The position numbers and the translations under genes were made by a program. Source: Burkholderiales bacterium (lineage in GTDB: Bacteria; Pseudomonadota; Gammaproteobacteria; Burkholderiales; Casimicrobiaceae). From it: 64,000 nucleotides of DNA. Shown here piece by piece: positions 55,516 through 64,000 of the stretch. The DNA lies in contig JANXNI010000069.1 in assembly GCA_025354165.1 (NCBI GenBank), positions 56,432 to 120,431 of the forward strand, given 5' to 3'. Under the pieces are notes generated by a model, which saw nothing but the letters and a program-made list of their open reading frames with translations, did not search any database and had not been told where the DNA came from. The stretch's first letter is position 1; every line of letters begins with the position of its first letter.

Positions 55516-55881
55516 ATGCTGCTTGCCGCTCAAATTCTCGCCGCCATCGTGCTGTTGCTGCATGTGTACTTTGTATTACTGGAAACCGTGCTGTTTCGCA
55601 CACGCGGCGCCAAGGTGTTTGGTGTGCCCAAAAACGAGATCGAGATGCGTGCCGCTGCGATGTCGAATCAGGGTTGCTATAACGGTTTTCTGGTGGCTGC
55701 GATCGCGCTTGGGCTGTTCTACCCCGATCCTGCGATTGCGCGCGCGTTCATGATTTACGGGCTCGTGTGTGTTGTAATCGCGGGCATCTGGGGTGCGGTC
55801 ACAGTGTCGAAGCGCATTCTCTTTATTCAGGCGCTGCCGGCGGCGCTTGCGCTGGCCGCTTTGTTCCTCGCGAAGGCGTAA
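55516..55881 (+). CDS. DUF1304 membrane protein
   Basis: ILAAIVLLLHVYFVLLETVLFRTRGAKVFG...AAMSNQGCYNGFLVAAIALGLF. Confidence 0.88.
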   Translation: MLLAAQILAAIVLLLHVYFVLLETVLFRTRGAKVFGVPKNEIEMRAAAMSNQGCYNGFLVAAIALGLFYPDPAIARAFMIYGLVCVVIAGIWGAVTVSKRILFIQALPAALALAALFLAKA

Positions 55882-55900
55882 ACCGGATCGGATTTTCCGC

Positions 55901-55960
55901 TGGGACCGGTTTTAGCCGCGATAGCGATTAATTTTTCAATCGCGGCTAAAACCGTTCCCA
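55901..55960. repeat. REP-like palindrome (GGAGCGGC-related family), copy 3
   Basis: TGGGACCGGTTTTAGCCGCGAT ... ATCGCGGCTAAAACCGTTCCCA: long near-perfect hairpin. Confidence 0.7.
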
Positions 55961-55984
55961 AAGGCGTTCAAATTGATGCGGGTG

Positions 55985-58810
55985 TCAAGAAGCCATCAAT
56001 TCGCGAAGCACGAAGGGCAGGATGCCGCCGTGCTCGTAGTAATCCACTTCAATCGGCGTATCGATGCGGCAGAGAAGCGTTGCTTCGACCGTTGTTCCAT
56101 CCGCGCGATGCACGGTTAGCGTCATATCCTGTTGCGGCTCCAGCTTAGCCGCCGTCGACGTGATCGAGAACGTTTCGTCACCGCGCAGACCGAGGGAGAC
56201 GACGCTGTCACCGCCTTTAAACTGCAACGGCAACACGCCCATCCCGACCAGATTTGATCGGTGAATTCGCTCAAAACTGCGCGCAATGACGGCCTTCACC
56301 CCGAGTAGTTGCGTGCCCTTCGCAGCCCAGTCTCGCGATGATCCTGTGCCGTATTCTTCACCCGCAAAAATGACCGTCGCTGTGCCGCGTTTAATGTATT
56401 CCATTGCCGCGTCGTAAACGCTGGTTTGCGTGCCGTCGATCAGAGTAAATCCGCCTTCGATGCGGCTGCCATCTGCGCGCGCGGGCAACATTAAATTTTT
56501 CACGCGCACATTGGCAAACGTGCCGCGAATCATCACATCGTGATTGCCGCGACGACTGCCATAGCTGTTGAAATCTACTTTCTTCACGTCATGCGCGAGC
56601 AGATACGAGCCTGCGGGTGTGCCTTCGCGGAACGAGCCAGCGGGGCTGATGTGATCGGTCGTTACCGAATCGCCGACGATCAACAATGCGCGTGCATCGC
56701 GGATCGCGCTCAACGTGTGCGACGCCGGTGGCGTCATCTCGAATTGTGCGAAAAACGGCGGTCGAGCGATGTAAGTTGAAGCGGGCCACGGATAGATTTG
56801 TCCCGTAGGCGCGGGGATTGCGTTCCACAAGTCATGATCTTTCGTGAAGTCGCTGTACAGCTCGCGAAACACCGTCGGGTTCATCGCGAAATGCATGAGG
56901 CTCGCGATTTCGGCACTGGACGGCCACACGTCGCGCAGGAACACAGGATGCCCGTCGCGGTCCGTGCCCAATGGTTCGGTATCCATGTTGATATTGACGC
57001 GGCCCGCCAATGCAAAGGCGACGACCAGCGGCGGGCTGGCGAGGAAATTTGCGCGGAGATTTGGATGAATGCGCGCTTCGAAGTTTCGGTTACCGGAGAG
57101 GACAGCTGCGCAGATCAAATCGTTGTTGATGATCGCTTCGTTGAATTCAGGCGCGAGGTCGCCGCCATTGCCGATGCAGGTCGTGCAGCCGTACGCCGCG
57201 ACATCGAAACCGAGCTGATCGAGCGATTGCTGCAGGCCCGTTTCTTCAAGATACGCGGACACCACGCGCGAGCCAGGGCCGAAGCTGGTTTTGATGCGCG
57301 GATGGACTTTGAGACCCTTGGCCACCGCGTTGCGCGCGAGCAATCCTGCGGCCAGTATCACGCCGGGGTTCGATGTGTTGGTGCAACTGGTGATCGCTGC
57401 GATGAGCACGTCGCCGTGGCCGATGTCGACCATCGTTGCGGCCTCATTGACGACTTCTTCAACGCTCGCGACGATGTGCTTGTCTGCCATTTCGACTACG
57501 TTGCGCGCGATCACTTTAGGAGGCACTGAAACCGGCGGCGCTGTGATAGCGCGCACCGCCGGGTAGCGCTTGTCGATCTCCTCGACGGGTTTGTTGAAAC
57601 CGTTGAGTGCGGACGACGCGGAGAACAATGATTCAAATGAATGCCGCATGTCGGGCAGCGCGATGCGATCCTGCGGGCGCTTCGGTCCGGCGAGGCTCGG
57701 CACGATGCTCGCGAGGTCGAGCACGACGGTGGCGCTGTAGTCGATTTCGCCTGCGCGTGGCATGCCGAAGAGGCCCTGCGCTTTGTAGTACGCGGCGAAC
57801 GCCTCGACTTCATCGTCGGTGCGCCCGGTGCCTTTCATGTAGTCGACCGTCTTGTCGTCGACCGGGAAAAATCCCATCGTCGCGCCGTACTCCGGGGCCA
57901 TGTTGCCAATCGTCGCGCGATCCACGACGTTCAAACTTGCCGCACCTTCGCCAAAAAACTCAACGAACTTGCCGACGACTTTTTGCTGGCGCAAAAGTTC
58001 AGTGACGGTTAGTACGAGATCGGTCGCCGTGATGCCCTCACGCAGCGCCCCGCGAAGCTCTACTCCGACGACATCCGGCGTCAATAAATACACGGGCTGT
58101 CCGAGCATGGCAGCCTCCGCCTCGATGCCGCCCACGCCCCAGGCGACGACGCCGACCCCGTTGATCATTGTGGTGTGACTGTCGGTACCAACGAGCGTAT
58201 CGGGGAACACTACGCCATTGCGAATCTGGACGCCGCGAAACAGGTATTCGAGATTCACTTGGTGCACGATGCCGATGCCCGGCGGCACAACCTTGAACGT
58301 GTCGAACGCCTGCATGCCCCACTTCATGAATTGATAGCGCTCATGATTGCGCTGAAACTCCAACTCCATGTTCTGGCGCAGCGCATCGTGCGTGCCGTAA
58401 AAATCGATCATCACCGAGTGATCAACGACCAAGTCCACGGCGACCAGCGGCTCAATTCGCTTCGGGTCTTTGCCCAGCTTCACCGCCACGTCGCGCATGG
58501 CGGCGAGATCAGCCAGCAGCGGCACGCCCGTGAAATCCTGCAACACGACGCGCGCCACGACAAACGGAATTTCGTCCGAGCGAACCGCAACCGGCTTCCA
58601 GTTGGCAAGCTCGGTGATATGCGTTTCTTCCACCTTTTTGCCGTCGCAATTGCGCAGCACTGATTCCAGCACGATGCGAATCGACACTGGCAGTCGGCTG
58701 ATCGCGCCGACACCAGCGGCCTCCAGTGCGGGCAGGCTGTAGTAGTTCAGTGTACGGCCCGAGTGCGGAAGCGAGAGCGTTGTGAGTGTGTTGTGCAGAC
58801 TGTGCAGCAT
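55985..58810 (-). CDS. acnA: Aconitate hydratase A
   Basis: 941 aa; [115 protein letters not shown]. Confidence 0.97.
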   Translation of the reverse strand: MLHSLHNTLTTLSLPHSGRTLNYYSLPALEAAGVGAISRLPVSIRIVLESVLRNCDGKKVEETHITELANWKPVAVRSDEIPFVVARVVLQDFTGVPLLADLAAMRDVAVKLGKDPKRIEPLVAVDLVVDHSVMIDFYGTHDALRQNMELEFQRNHERYQFMKWGMQAFDTFKVVPPGIGIVHQVNLEYLFRGVQIRNGVVFPDTLVGTDSHTTMINGVGVVAWGVGGIEAEAAMLGQPVYLLTPDVVGVELRGALREGITATDLVLTVTELLRQQKVVGKFVEFFGEGAASLNVVDRATIGNMAPEYGATMGFFPVDDKTVDYMKGTGRTDDEVEAFAAYYKAQGLFGMPRAGEIDYSATVVLDLASIVPSLAGPKRPQDRIALPDMRHSFESLFSASSALNGFNKPVEEIDKRYPAVRAITAPPVSVPPKVIARNVVEMADKHIVASVEEVVNEAATMVDIGHGDVLIAAITSCTNTSNPGVILAAGLLARNAVAKGLKVHPRIKTSFGPGSRVVSAYLEETGLQQSLDQLGFDVAAYGCTTCIGNGGDLAPEFNEAIINNDLICAAVLSGNRNFEARIHPNLRANFLASPPLVVAFALAGRVNINMDTEPLGTDRDGHPVFLRDVWPSSAEIASLMHFAMNPTVFRELYSDFTKDHDLWNAIPAPTGQIYPWPASTYIARPPFFAQFEMTPPASHTLSAIRDARALLIVGDSVTTDHISPAGSFREGTPAGSYLLAHDVKKVDFNSYGSRRGNHDVMIRGTFANVRVKNLMLPARADGSRIEGGFTLIDGTQTSVYDAAMEYIKRGTATVIFAGEEYGTGSSRDWAAKGTQLLGVKAVIARSFERIHRSNLVGMGVLPLQFKGGDSVVSLGLRGDETFSITSTAAKLEPQQDMTLTVHRADGTTVEATLLCRIDTPIEVDYYEHGGILPFVLRELMAS

Positions 58811-58916
58811 GTCTGTGTCCTTCGAGGATTGATACTGACGACGCTATTGTCGCGCGATGGCGTGACAGTAGACAGTCGCTATGCTTGGAGGGTTATTTCG
58901 GGCGTTCAATTTGTTC

Positions 58917-59036
58917 ATCAGCTTTTTCGTGAAATGTCCGCTGCATTGGGGCTATCCTCCAATAGCGTATGAAGTCGACTTATGGAAAATTGCGCATTAA
59001 GCCCCTAATAAAACGTCATTTGACGAAAAAGCTGTT
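58917..59036. repeat. 120-bp dyad-symmetric repeat, copy 6 (best-preserved termini)
   Basis: CAGCTTTTTCGTGAAATG left end against CATTTGACGAAAAAGCTG right end (17 of 18 paired); TCGA centre at 58975-58978. Confidence 0.8.
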
Positions 59037-59061
59037 TCTTAAAATTCCCTTTCAAATTGTC

Positions 59062-60150
59062 ATGCAAACCGTCCACGTCAACCTCGCCGACTGCCCGTAT
59101 CCGATTCACATTGGGCCCGCGCTCATCGGTAACACGGCCGTGCTCGCGCCGTTCTTGACCGGCACGATGGTTGCCGTCGTCACCAACGAAACCATCGCGC
59201 CGCTGTTTCTCGCGAAAGTCCGCGAATCGGTGCATGCGCTTGGGAAACAGGTAATCGAGATCGTGTTGCGCGATGGTGAGGCGTACAAAACGGCGGCCTC
59301 GCTCGACCAGATTTATTCCGCGATGCTCTCGGCCAAATGTGACCGTAAAACGACCATCATCGCACTGGGTGGCGGCGTCGTAGGTGATGTGGCGGGATAC
59401 GCCGCCGCGACGTACCAGCGTGGCATTCCGTTCGTGCAAATGCCCACGACGCTCTTGGCGCAGGTGGATTCGTCGGTTGGCGGCAAAACGGCGGTGAATC
59501 ACCCGCTCGGAAAAAACATGATCGGCGCGTTCTACCAGCCACAGGCGGTGCTCTCCGACACCGCCGCGCTGAAGAGCCTCCCGCCGCGCGAATACGCGGC
59601 CGGGCTGGCCGAGATCATCAAGCACGCGCTTGTTTTTGACGAACCGCATATGGTTGAGTTGGAGCGCGACGTCGATAAATTGAACGCTCGCGACGACGAA
59701 ACACTTGCCCGTGTGATCGCGCATTCATGTCGTATCAAAGCGGACGTGGTGAAGCGTGACGAGCGCGAAACGCTGGGCATTCGCGCGCTCCTGAATCTCG
59801 GCCACACCTTCGGCCACGCCATCGAAACGGAAATGGGCTATGGCGCCTGGGTGCATGGTGAAGCAGTCGCAGCCGGTTGCGTATTGGCCGCGCAGTTGTC
59901 ACACGAAATGGGGCATCTGAGCGCGGACGACGTAGCGCGCGCCACGCGCCTGTTTGCGGCGGTAAATTTGCCGGTGAAACCACCCAAATCTGACGCCACG
60001 AATCTCGTGTCGCACATGCAGCGTGACAAGAAAAACGAAGGCGGCGTTGTCACGCTCGTGCTGCTGAAGCGGTTGGGGGAGGCGTATCTGGATCGCTCGG
60101 TTTCCGAGGCGACGCTCACCACTTTTCTGGCATCAAAAATCGCCGCCTGA
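59062..60150 (+). CDS. aroB: 3-dehydroquinate synthase
   Basis: MQTVHVNLADCPYPIHIGPALIG...GDGEAYKT-like LRDGEAYKTAASLDQIY...ALGGGVVGDVAGYAAATYQRGIPFVQMPTTLLAQVDSSVGGKTAVNHPLGKNMIGAFYQP. Confidence 0.95.
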   Translation: MQTVHVNLADCPYPIHIGPALIGNTAVLAPFLTGTMVAVVTNETIAPLFLAKVRESVHALGKQVIEIVLRDGEAYKTAASLDQIYSAMLSAKCDRKTTIIALGGGVVGDVAGYAAATYQRGIPFVQMPTTLLAQVDSSVGGKTAVNHPLGKNMIGAFYQPQAVLSDTAALKSLPPREYAAGLAEIIKHALVFDEPHMVELERDVDKLNARDDETLARVIAHSCRIKADVVKRDERETLGIRALLNLGHTFGHAIETEMGYGAWVHGEAVAAGCVLAAQLSHEMGHLSADDVARATRLFAAVNLPVKPPKSDATNLVSHMQRDKKNEGGVVTLVLLKRLGEAYLDRSVSEATLTTFLASKIAA

Positions 60151-60329
60151 TTGGCGCGTTTGAGGTCGTTGTACGTCTGTACCTTTATTGTCACACTCGC
60201 GCTGAAATACCCTTGCAACGCTGAAATTCGGCGCTTTTGACACCAAGATGACAGGCTGTGCGCTCCAAAATTGCGCCAGTTGCACCTGTAGTGGTGCAAA
60301 TCACTTGCTTCTAATCCAGGGGGAATCAC

Positions 60330-61457
60330 ATGAAAACTTCACGTTTAATCGCTTCACAGTTCGCTGCCGTTGCACTCGGCGCGCTCGCGGCTTCGGCACA
60401 AGCGCAAAATGCCAACGTCACGCTTTACGGCTTGATCGATGGCACGATCAGCACGATCAATAACCAGACTCCAACCGGCGGAACGCTCGTCGGGTTTCGT
60501 ACGCCGTGGTTCAGCGGCAGTCGTTGGGGGTTTGTCGGCAATGAAGATCTCGGTGGCGGGCTGAAGGCGATCTTTCGGCTGGAGAGTGAATTCGTCCTGG
60601 CGAATGGTGCGCTCGACACCAATGGCGTCCTTTTTGTGCGCGACGCATGGGTCGGCCTCGATAGCGCGGTCTTCGGCAAGTTAACCATCGGCCGCCAGAA
60701 CGCCCTGGGTCGTGACTTCGCCGCCACATATCTTGATCCGTACGGTGCAGCTGAATCTTCACTGAACGAAGGCGGCGGCACCAATACCAACAACTTCAAG
60801 CAACTGATCTTTTACGGTGGCAGCGCGACTGGAACGCGTATCGACAATGGTGTCGTTCTTAAGAAATCGTTCGGCCCGATCGTTGCCGGTATTTCGCATC
60901 AGTTTGGTGAAGTTGCTGGTGATACCAGTCGCAACACCACGCAGACAGCGGCTCTGGGCTTCAACGGTGGCGTGTTCAACGTGGCTGGTTTTGTCACTCA
61001 GGCCAACGTTTCGAGCTTCCGGCATCGCACGGCCTCGATTGGCGGCAATGTGAACTTCGGCATGGTTCGCGTTAATGCGGGGTACTTCCACTACACCGCC
61101 GAGCAGCCGGTCGTGGGTCAGCGTAAAGATGACGCATGGACGCTCTCGGCCAAGCTCGCGCCGGCTGGCCCGTTCGACTATGAACTCGGCTATCAGGAAA
61201 TGAAAGCCACCAACGCAGGCTACAACGCGGCGGCTAACAACACCCTGAACGCCTACGCCAGCACTGCTACCGTGACCAAAGCCGGCAGCGGTAGCCGCAA
61301 AACGATCTACGCCTCAGTGTTCTATCATCTGTCCAAGCGCACCGAGCTCTATGTCGCCGCTGATCGCCTGAACACAACCAATGGCTATAAGGTCAGCGGC
61401 ACCAGCGGCTTCCCTAACCAGACCGAATTCGCTATCGGTATCCGCACGCGCTTCTAG
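60330..61457 (+). CDS. Betaproteobacterial general porin
   Basis: MKTSRLIASQFAAVALGALAASAQAQNANVTLYGLIDGTISTINNQ...SRWGFVGNEDLGGGLKAIFRLESEF; C-terminal F. Confidence 0.93.
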   Translation: MKTSRLIASQFAAVALGALAASAQAQNANVTLYGLIDGTISTINNQTPTGGTLVGFRTPWFSGSRWGFVGNEDLGGGLKAIFRLESEFVLANGALDTNGVLFVRDAWVGLDSAVFGKLTIGRQNALGRDFAATYLDPYGAAESSLNEGGGTNTNNFKQLIFYGGSATGTRIDNGVVLKKSFGPIVAGISHQFGEVAGDTSRNTTQTAALGFNGGVFNVAGFVTQANVSSFRHRTASIGGNVNFGMVRVNAGYFHYTAEQPVVGQRKDDAWTLSAKLAPAGPFDYELGYQEMKATNAGYNAAANNTLNAYASTATVTKAGSGSRKTIYASVFYHLSKRTELYVAADRLNTTNGYKVSGTSGFPNQTEFAIGIRTRF

Positions 61458-61482
61458 CCCGGCTTCGTCAGGCTCTCCTCAG

Positions 61483-61514
61483 GCCGCAGTGGTGTCATAC
61501 CCTGCGGCTTTTTT
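61483..61514 (+). terminator. Intrinsic terminator after porin
   Basis: GCCGCAG-N12-CTGCGGCTTTTTT. Confidence 0.8.
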
Positions 61515-61522
61515 GTTGCCGT

Positions 61523-63313
61523 GTGATTGATGTTTTTTGTTTACTGGCAGCCGAATTGAAGCTTACGAAAAATACTTTGGCGGCGTTATTTGCGATCTGG
61601 GTCGTCGCTTGGTTTGGCACGCTTGAATTGCGGGGTTTGTTTATCCCTGATGAGGGGCGCTACGCCGAGATTCCGCGCGAAATGGTGGCCACAGGCGACT
61701 GGGTCACGCCGCGCCTGAACAACATCAAGTTTTTCGAAAAACCGCCGTTGCAATATTGGCTCACCGCCGTGTCGCTGTCTGTGTTCGGCGACGACGAGTG
61801 GTCGGCTCGATTCCCCGCTGCATTGCTGGGTTTTTTGGCAGTATTGGCGACCGCATCTACCGCGCGCAGATTGTGGGGCACTGACGGGGCCGTTGCGACC
61901 ACCGTCGTCCTGGCCAGTAGCTGGGCGTTTTATCTTTGTAGTCAGTACCTGACCGTCGACATGAGTCTGACGGCGTTTCTCACTATGGCGTTGTGCTCGT
62001 TTCTGCTCGCCCAGCAGTCGCACGAGGATGCGACCGGCGCTGGACGATTCTGGATGTGTCTGGCGTGGGTCTCGTGCGCCCTTGCCGTTCTGAGCAAAGG
62101 TCTGATTGGTGTAGTGCTGCCAGCGCTTGCTTTAATTTTGTACAGCACATTGGCTCGCGATGTGACGATATGGCGACGGCTCGAAATCATTCGTGGATCG
62201 GTGCTTTTCTTCGTCATTGCTGCCCCTTGGTTTGTGTTGGTGCAGCATCGGAACGCCGAATTCTTCGATCTCTTTTTTATTCGCGAACATTTCCAGCGGT
62301 TTGCTTCTAACCGCAGCGAGCGATTCGGCCCGTGGTGGTACTACGCGCCGATATTGCTGGTGGGTGCGATGCCGTGGTTGCCGGGGCTTATTTATCAGTG
62401 CCTCAATCGGGCCGTAAGCGTGAGACCCGGGGCGATTGTCAATCGCGCCGCAAACTACGTGCCGACGCATCCGATGACGAGGGCGTTCAGACCATCTCTG
62501 TTTTGCGTTGCGTGGGTGCTGGCGATTATCGTTTTCTTCAGCCTGTCACGGTCAAAGTTACCCGCTTATGTCATGCCCGTTTTCCCTGCGCTCGCCTTGT
62601 TGGCTGGCCGTCGAGCCTTTTTCGCACAACCGGGCGTGCTGCGCTGGTGTTCCACAAGCTGCGCCGTCGTTGGTATCGTGCTAATGGCTGCATCAACGCA
62701 GCTTCCACGTCTTGATCGGTTCGCTGATATCGGATCAGAGGTCGCTGGCGGCATGCCGTGGCTATTTCTGGCGACGGCCTGCCTGTGCGCAGGCGGTGTC
62801 GTCGGGTGGTGCTGTGTCCGGCGCAACAAGCAAGCGAACAGCGTGGTGGCGATAACGCTGGGAAACTTCGCGTTTTGGGGATGCCTGTTCGTGTTTTTGC
62901 ATCACATTGATGCTGCATTTTCGTCCGAGCGCATGATTGAGGAGCTAGTGAAAGAGGAGCGGCCCTTTGCGCCGCAATCGCCGTTCTACTCCGTGGGGCC
63001 GATTGATTATTCCGTCGCGTTCTATCTCGGTCGGCCCATGACGTCGGTCAATCATCGTGGCGAAATGGACGCAGGATTGCTTGCGGAGCCGGAAAAGTTC
63101 ATCAGCACCTTCGAACAATTTCAGACCATCTGGAAAGCAGGAGCGGGGCGTGCCTATGCGGTGATGAATCCGGACCGATATGCCGACATGGTGCGAGCAG
63201 GACTTCAGATGCAGGTCGTCGCCCGCGATCACCGACTGGTCGTTGTGATGCGACCCGACGCGTCGGTTCCTGGCCAAATCGGAGCGGCGAACCCAACAGC
63301 GATTGGCCCTTGA
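61523..63313 (+). CDS. ArnT-like glycosyltransferase (GT83/GT39 family)
   Basis: LRGLFIPDEGRYAEIPREMVATGDWVTPRLNNIKFFEKPPLQYWLTAVSLSVFGDDEWSARFPAALLG; multi-TM. Confidence 0.87.
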   Translation: MIDVFCLLAAELKLTKNTLAALFAIWVVAWFGTLELRGLFIPDEGRYAEIPREMVATGDWVTPRLNNIKFFEKPPLQYWLTAVSLSVFGDDEWSARFPAALLGFLAVLATASTARRLWGTDGAVATTVVLASSWAFYLCSQYLTVDMSLTAFLTMALCSFLLAQQSHEDATGAGRFWMCLAWVSCALAVLSKGLIGVVLPALALILYSTLARDVTIWRRLEIIRGSVLFFVIAAPWFVLVQHRNAEFFDLFFIREHFQRFASNRSERFGPWWYYAPILLVGAMPWLPGLIYQCLNRAVSVRPGAIVNRAANYVPTHPMTRAFRPSLFCVAWVLAIIVFFSLSRSKLPAYVMPVFPALALLAGRRAFFAQPGVLRWCSTSCAVVGIVLMAASTQLPRLDRFADIGSEVAGGMPWLFLATACLCAGGVVGWCCVRRNKQANSVVAITLGNFAFWGCLFVFLHHIDAAFSSERMIEELVKEERPFAPQSPFYSVGPIDYSVAFYLGRPMTSVNHRGEMDAGLLAEPEKFISTFEQFQTIWKAGAGRAYAVMNPDRYADMVRAGLQMQVVARDHRLVVVMRPDASVPGQIGAANPTAIGP

Positions 63314-63320
63314 AGGCGCT

Positions 63321-63977
63321 CTAAAGTTGATCCCGTAACTGCTCCGCCGCTTCCCGCATCGCGGGCACAAATCGCTTGACTGCGACGCTCGCAGGCAGCG
63401 TCGCGCTCGACATCGACACGCCAATAGCACCGACCGGCAACCCTGAGCCGTCAATGAGCGGCACTGCAATGCCGCGCAGACCCAGTTCGAACTGACTTTC
63501 ACTCAAACCGTAGCCGAGCTTGCGCATCCTGATGATGTCTTTTTTGATCATTGAGCGATCGACGATGGTCTGCGGGGTGTACGCTTTCAGAACCGCGCCG
63601 TCGAGCCAACGGTCAAGTGCCAGATCGGTAAGATAGCTCAACAGCAATCGTCCTGCCGCCACCGTATGTGCGGGCAATCGTGTTCCCGGTTCGAGGCCCG
63701 TGGAGAGCAACTTTGGTGCGTTGGCGCGGCTAATGTAGACGGCCTCGTAACCTTCGAGCACGGACAGATTGGTTGATTCACCGAGCGTAGCAGTGAGCTT
63801 TTGCAGCACCGGCGTCACCGTGCGTGGCAGCCGTGCGGAGGCCACGTAAGAATGTCCGAGCCGCATCACCTTCGGCGTCAACCAGAACGCTTTACCATCG
63901 GTTGCCATGTAGCCAAGCGACGTCAACGTCATCAGATATCGGCGTGCAGCGGCTCGACTTAAGTCGAGCCGCTGCAC
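63321..63977 (-). CDS. IclR-family transcriptional regulator, N-terminus missing/corrupted at right edge
   Basis: LSRAAARRYLMTLTSLGYMATDGKAFWLTPKVMRLGHSYVASARLP then IclR effector domain. The N-terminal HTH runs into the palindrome. Confidence 0.8.
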   Translation of the reverse strand: MQRLDLSRAAARRYLMTLTSLGYMATDGKAFWLTPKVMRLGHSYVASARLPRTVTPVLQKLTATLGESTNLSVLEGYEAVYISRANAPKLLSTGLEPGTRLPAHTVAAGRLLLSYLTDLALDRWLDGAVLKAYTPQTIVDRSMIKKDIIRMRKLGYGLSESQFELGLRGIAVPLIDGSGLPVGAIGVSMSSATLPASVAVKRFVPAMREAAEQLRDQL

Positions 63978-64000
63978 GCCGATATCTGATGACGTTGACG
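63921..64000. repeat. Perfect zero-spacer 80-bp inverted repeat reaching the window edge
   Basis: 63961-64000 is the exact reverse complement of 63921-63960; centre ACTTAAGT. Confidence 0.95.

Noticed and set aside
56798-57529. 243-aa plus-strand ORF
   Set aside because: Antisense to acnA; shadow ORF.
59005-59724. 239-aa minus-strand ORF
   Set aside because: Antisense to aroB and overlapping repeat copy 6; no domain.

Overview
This is a 64 kb chromosomal window from a betaproteobacterium, judged from gene content and synteny (rpoE-rseA-rseB-degQ-lepA-lepB-rnc-era-recO-acpS-nagZ-uvrC, pgsA, acnA, aroB, porin). It is mostly ordinary coding DNA: an Ugp-type ABC transporter operon, gspDEF, two amidases around an orphan peptide-binding protein, a TRAP/TauD/asparaginase cluster, the sigma-E operon and one tRNA-Asn. 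There is no rRNA, CRISPR array, prophage or recognisable IS. The strongest unexplained signal is in the intergenic gaps: six diverged copies of a 120-bp dyad-symmetric repeat. All six have TCGA exactly at the centre and AGCTTTT-like ends, and a GGGCT-like motif at fixed arm offsets. I do not recognise the family (ERIC/Correia-like in form). Two other REP-like palindrome families are also present. Other points of interest: a decayed brnT toxin beside an intact brnA antitoxin; a dockerin-like protein gene next to a Calx-beta/CTERM-anchored surface protein; a tandem-DEP protein; pdxJ missing from the recO-acpS junction; and a perfect zero-loop 80-bp palindrome at the right edge that is probably an assembly or chimera artefact. 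All calls come from reading by eye; no searches were run.
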